Shown here piece after piece: positions 60,355 through 64,000 of a stretch of DNA of 64,000 nucleotides. The first letter of the stretch is position 1. Every line of letters starts with the position of its first letter. A program made the position numbers and the translations under genes. This DNA is from Saxidomus purpurata (lineage: Eukaryota > Mollusca > Bivalvia > Venerida > Veneridae): positions 5,763,768-5,827,767 of the forward strand of contig JAFMSR010000012.1 of assembly GCA_022818135.1 (NCBI GenBank), read 5' to 3'. The notes beneath the pieces are model-generated. The model did not search any database. It was not told the DNA's origin and was given only the letters and a program-made list of their open reading frames with translations.

Positions 60355-61390
60355 TTGTCAAGCAAATGCCATTATAACCTTGGGACACAAATAATTGCTG
60401 AACAGTCGAAAAGTCTCATGCTGTTTCATCATAAAGTTGTTTTATCCTGCTGCTTTAAACAAAATGTGGAAATCAGTAGAAACGTAGATAGGACAAAGGG
60501 TTCACTTAATGATGTTTGGATTGACTGCAAAGCTACAAAGTAAATGGTATCGCACATACTGACAGTGCTTAAGTATGCTGGTTTCTGTCTCGACCTTTGA
60601 CAGCTTGTGGTTCTGATAGTGGCCCCAATTATTTGTACAACAAACATCACACTGATACGTCTTTTCTCAAAACACAATGAGGCAGTACATAACTCAGATG
60701 TTTGATTGGCATTTTGTAGACCCCTTTTCTATTTCTAGTCCTCCAATAAAACGGATTAACTTTACAACTGGAATTGAAATATCGCAGGAGGTAAATAGTT
60801 TGTACAGGAGTGACTGATAGTTCTCTTTTGAAAGCAACAAGCCTTTGAGAGTTTGACCCGCTACCAAGGGCAAAACGGAACACAATCAAAAGTGCTGTTG
60901 ATGTAAATTCAAAGGTGGTCAGTTTTAATGGTGAAGATATGCACTTGAGATTATTGGCTATTAATGCATTCAAATAGATTACTCTTGAACATGTATTCTC
61001 CTTTGAAAATGCACCGGTTCCACTAAGTTTGTTTTCAGATCCTGGAGATATGATGAAACCAAAAACTCTGACTTTTGCGAAAAACTGGAAACCCTGATTT
61101 GGTTCTTCTATGTATGTCTGACCCTGACTGTTGTGCATGATCTTATGGCAGTTATTCAGAAGCTGCAACTTTCTAATGAACAAACATAATTATGGCTGCT
61201 GGATTTGGGAATGAAATTCTTTAAAACAGTGTGTAAAGTACATAAAATCATGTTATCTTTGACAAATATTTTACAAATAGCCCAGACACGCCAGAGACCT
61301 TGTAACAGTACCTCCACTGCCCCTGTTGCTATTTAAATGAACATGCTATTACCAGACTGGAAGAGAGTCTTGGCCAATAGCAAAGGCTGA
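60355..61390 (+). pseudogene. Decayed transposon-associated protein (family with 'FHA-TGCDT' and 'APVPLSLF' blocks)
   Basis: Several plus-strand pieces in different frames recall a large, unnamed mobile-element-associated protein family of molluscs and cnidarians, as I remember it: EQSKSLMLFH…NDVW (60,390-60,520), TTNITLIRLFSKHNEAV (60,640-60,695), RINFTTGIEISQEV (60,750-60,800), MHLRLLAINAFK-stop-ITLEHVFSFENAPVPLSLF (60,935-61,035) and PPLPLLLF…YYQTGR (61,311-61,370). Stops and frameshifts separate them, so it is not functional. The FENAPVPLSLF block looks out of order, since it normally precedes the FHA-TGCDT block. The 178-codon minus-strand frame here (60647-61183) is not recognisable and is likely a shadow. 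Confidence 0.45.
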
Positions 61391-62643
61391 GAAAGCTTTA
61401 TACAATATATCTCACTGAAAATTGCCAGCATCTTCTTGCGAGGGGAAAAATATCTTTTGTTGATGAAATAGAGTCCAGTCAGAACGAGGCTGATGGTAGA
61501 ATAATACTACATTTGGCATATGCATCTTCTCTTACAATCAAGAAAGCCGATGTTTTCGGTCTTTTTGGTTCATTATTACACTAGTCTTGGTGCTGACAAA
61601 CTCTTTCTTAAAACTGATTGAAAATCTATACATACTGACTTTACAAGGTACAAAATGTATAACCCAATCCATAGGATAGTTGAAAAATGTGTTACCTGCC
61701 AAGCTAAAGATCTTGTTGTCTGTGTATTGTCTTACAGGGTGTGGTAATTGTTCATCCTTGTACGGCATAGGTAAAAAGAAGGCATTCCAGATTGCTTTTC
61801 AATATATTTTATTCTGTTAAGTTTAACAGAAATAAAAGAATGAATTGAATAAGTACTTTACAGTACATAAATGCAGATCATAATGCCGCTATGGAGTTGC
61901 AGATTTTAAATTATCTGAATTAGTTTTGCTGTTAGTAGCAATTAGCTGAAAATGCTGCTTTTGTGGGTTATTTGTAACATACTATATGATTATGGGATGA
62001 GTTTTACAAGTTGATAATGTAAAACATAGCAATACCTAAATTTGACTGATGTAAATGAATCTGTATGCATGTCTTTACATAAAAGGCAACAAACGAAAGT
62101 ACACACATGGTATTAAATTTTAATATGGAAATGGAAAACACCTGTGACTTGTTTATTTGAGTTTTATTTCAGACTTAGGTCCTTAGATAATAACATTTTC
62201 AAAGCTTTCGTGTGCATTGTTTTGAAAAGAATAATGCAGTGTTCTTCTTCAATTTAAAGAAATCTGCTGCCTGTGTAACAGCACATCATTGTTTAACACT
62301 TATGGAAGATGGTTTTAAGACAAAATTCGTACGTATTTTAATGAAAAGAGTTACAGTACTTTCATCTGAATAAATGATGAAAATGTTGAAGCTATTAATA
62401 CTTTGTTATTAGAGCTGTTTGATGCGTTAAACTTTCTCTCTTAGAAAGGTGAAAAAGAATAAAGCTTATCTGTGCTGAAATTTACAATCTGAAAATGGAA
62501 ATAACAAATTGTTCAGAAAAGTTCAATTGCACTTTGACTTACCCCACCAACTTGCAAAAGCTAATCAGCTAGTGCATTGATATTAGATACCAAGTTATAT
62601 ATAAGGTGAACGAAATCAAATCAACTTTATATTTTACATTATA
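61391..62643. other. No gene seen
   Basis: AT-rich, no recognised frame or repeat. It may hold unrecognisable remains of the pseudogene to its left. Confidence 0.5.
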
Positions 62644-63857
62644 TTTTTAGCTCGACTATTCGGAGAATAATGGAGAGCTATTACAGTCACTTGTGCGTCG
62701 GCGTTGCAGCTTTGGTTAAAGTTTTGCCTGCTAAGTACTACCATGCACATATCTCAGTAACCACTTATGATATTGACTTGAAACTTTGTTCATGTCTTTA
62801 GGGGTGTCATACAATCAAGACAGATAACTCTTGTATAAATTTAGTACAAATTATGGCCCTTGTTTGACTTTGAAAATTTGGTTAAAGTTTTACCTGCTAG
62901 GTACTAAATTTGGTTAAAGTTTTGCCTGCTAGGTACTATCATGCACATATCTCAGTAACCACTTATGATATTGACTTGAAACTTCTTTAATGTCTTTAAA
63001 AGTGTCACACAGTCAAGTCAGAATACTCTTGTACAAATTTAATATAAATTATGGCCCTTGTTTACTTTGAAAATTAGGTTAAAGTTTCGCCTGCTAGGTA
63101 CTATCATGCACATATCTCAGTAACCACTTATGCTATTGACTTGAACTTTGTTAATGTCTTAAAGGGTGTCACACAGACAAGTCAGATAACTCTTGTATAA
63201 ATTTAGTACAAATTATGGCCCTTGTTTGACTTTGAAAATTTGGTTAAAGTTTTGCCTGCTAGGTACTATCATGCACATATCTCAGTAACCACTTATGCTA
63301 TTGACTTGAACTTTGTTAATGTCTTAAGGGGTGTCACACAGTCAAGTCAGATAACTCTTGTATAAATTTAGTACAAATTATGGCCCTTGTTTGACTTTGA
63401 AAATTTGGTTAAAGTTTTGCCTGCTAGGTACTATCATGCACATATCTCAGTAACCACTTATGATATTTACTTGAAACTTTGTTAATGTTTTAAGTGGTGT
63501 CACACAGTCAAGACAGATAACTCTTGTATAAATTTAGTACAAATTATGGCCCTTGTTTGACTTTGAAAATTTGGTTAAAGTTTTGCATGCAAGGTACTTT
63601 CATGCACATATCTCAGTAACCACTTATGGTAGTTATATCAAACTTAGCAATGTTCAGGGGTACATTTTGTATCAAACAATTAATTTACCAAAAATTAGAT
63701 ATATAGTGATAGATTTTGACTTTTTTATGATTCAACTTTCCTAGTTTACACTTAATAGTTAGCAGAATTGTGTTTTGCTATTAAACTGATAAAAGTTTTG
63801 TTTTATTAGCAAGCACCCACAATAGTCGAGCTTGCTGTTTTATGGACAGCTCTTGTT
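62644..63857 (+). mobile_element. Helitron-like element, six core units of ~165 bp
   Basis: Starts TTTTTAGCTCGACTATTCGG; ends CAATAGTCGAGC, hairpin GCTGT…ACAGC, TCTTGTT at 63857. The inner phrase ATGCACATATCTCAGTAACC recurs at 62743, 62941, 63106, 63271, 63436 and 63602: period 165-166 bp, with one 33-bp partial duplication in the first interval. The cores share GGTTAAAGTTTT and TTGACTTGAAACT with the 48-52 kb element but are otherwise different. Confidence 0.8.
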
Positions 63858-64000
63858 ACAATGTACTCACAAGTGTCTATAACTGAAATACATTTATTTT
63901 ACCTACCCTATGATTTACGCTTACATTCAACCAATTTTGTGATTTTGGCAGCCATTTTGAAACCATCCTTGATTTTGTAAATCAGAAATAATATGTATCT
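63858..64000. repeat. Inverted fragment related to the 59-60 kb unit boundary
   Basis: GGCAGCCATTTTGAAACCAT is the reverse complement of sequence like ATGGTTTCAAAATGGCTGCC, similar to the AAGATGGCCGCCAAAATGG unit junctions. Cut by the window end. Confidence 0.35.

Noticed and set aside
60647..61183. 178-codon minus-strand frame
   Set aside because: No recognisable domain, no start or splice context, and the opposite strand carries recognisable blocks of a transposon protein.

Overview
The window looks like eukaryotic nuclear DNA from a mollusc, most likely a bivalve. It is AT-rich, mostly non-coding and full of repeats. It has GT-AG introns, a multi-EGF scavenger-receptor-type gene, a LINE reverse-transcriptase remnant, TA-flanked MITEs, and interspersed elements built like the bivalve 'pearl'/DINE class of Helitron-like elements. 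The organism call is inference from repeat architecture and gene type; the species cannot be named from the sequence alone.

Only one intact protein-coding gene can be supported. It lies on the minus strand at about 54,018-57,849. Five exons can be joined in frame into a 607-residue type I membrane protein: signal peptide, 14 MEGF/SREC/Draper-like EGF repeats in one 1,437-bp exon, a transmembrane helix, a 41-bp linker exon and a cytoplasmic tail with two tyrosine motifs. A MITE with perfect 18-bp terminal inverted repeats sits 113 bp upstream of the start codon.

Other coding remnants are a 5'-truncated LINE on the minus strand (10,792-11,532), a short 3'-UTR piece of the same LINE on the plus strand (2,657-2,812), a frameshifted relic of a transposon-associated protein on the plus strand (60,355-61,390), and one possible cupredoxin-like exon (27,520-27,759, weak).

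Layout: 1-5.2 kb is repeats (Helitron-like copy, TA-flanked MITE with a 33-bp tandem array, inverted-repeat family holding the LINE tail, second Helitron-like family). 5.2-10.6 kb is featureless. 10.6-14.1 kb is nested repeats (Helitron-like element with the LINE inserted, a nearly complete Helitron-like copy, a MITE). 14.2-29.6 kb is mostly unannotatable, with a promoter-like cluster near 14.75-14.95 kb and several tRNA-like SINE fragments. 29.6-37.7 kb is satellite-rich: 21-bp array, TTAGC-motif repeats, a 3-kb array of 23-bp units, and a palindromic TTTCG/CGAAA array. 37.7-47.5 kb has scattered old repeats, a 170-bp near-perfect palindrome and a 200-bp MITE. 47.5-52.3 kb holds two Helitron-like elements, one with a 164-bp core amplified into a ~1,149-bp higher-order repeat. 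54-58.4 kb is the EGF gene and its upstream MITE. 59.1-60.2 kb is a ~520-bp tandem duplication. 62.6-63.9 kb is another Helitron-like element.

The repeat families share a design: 5' TTTTTAGCTC, GC-rich simple repeat or tag, core tandem units of about 165 bp, an inverse copy of the 5' subterminal motif, then a short hairpin and a TCTTGT end.
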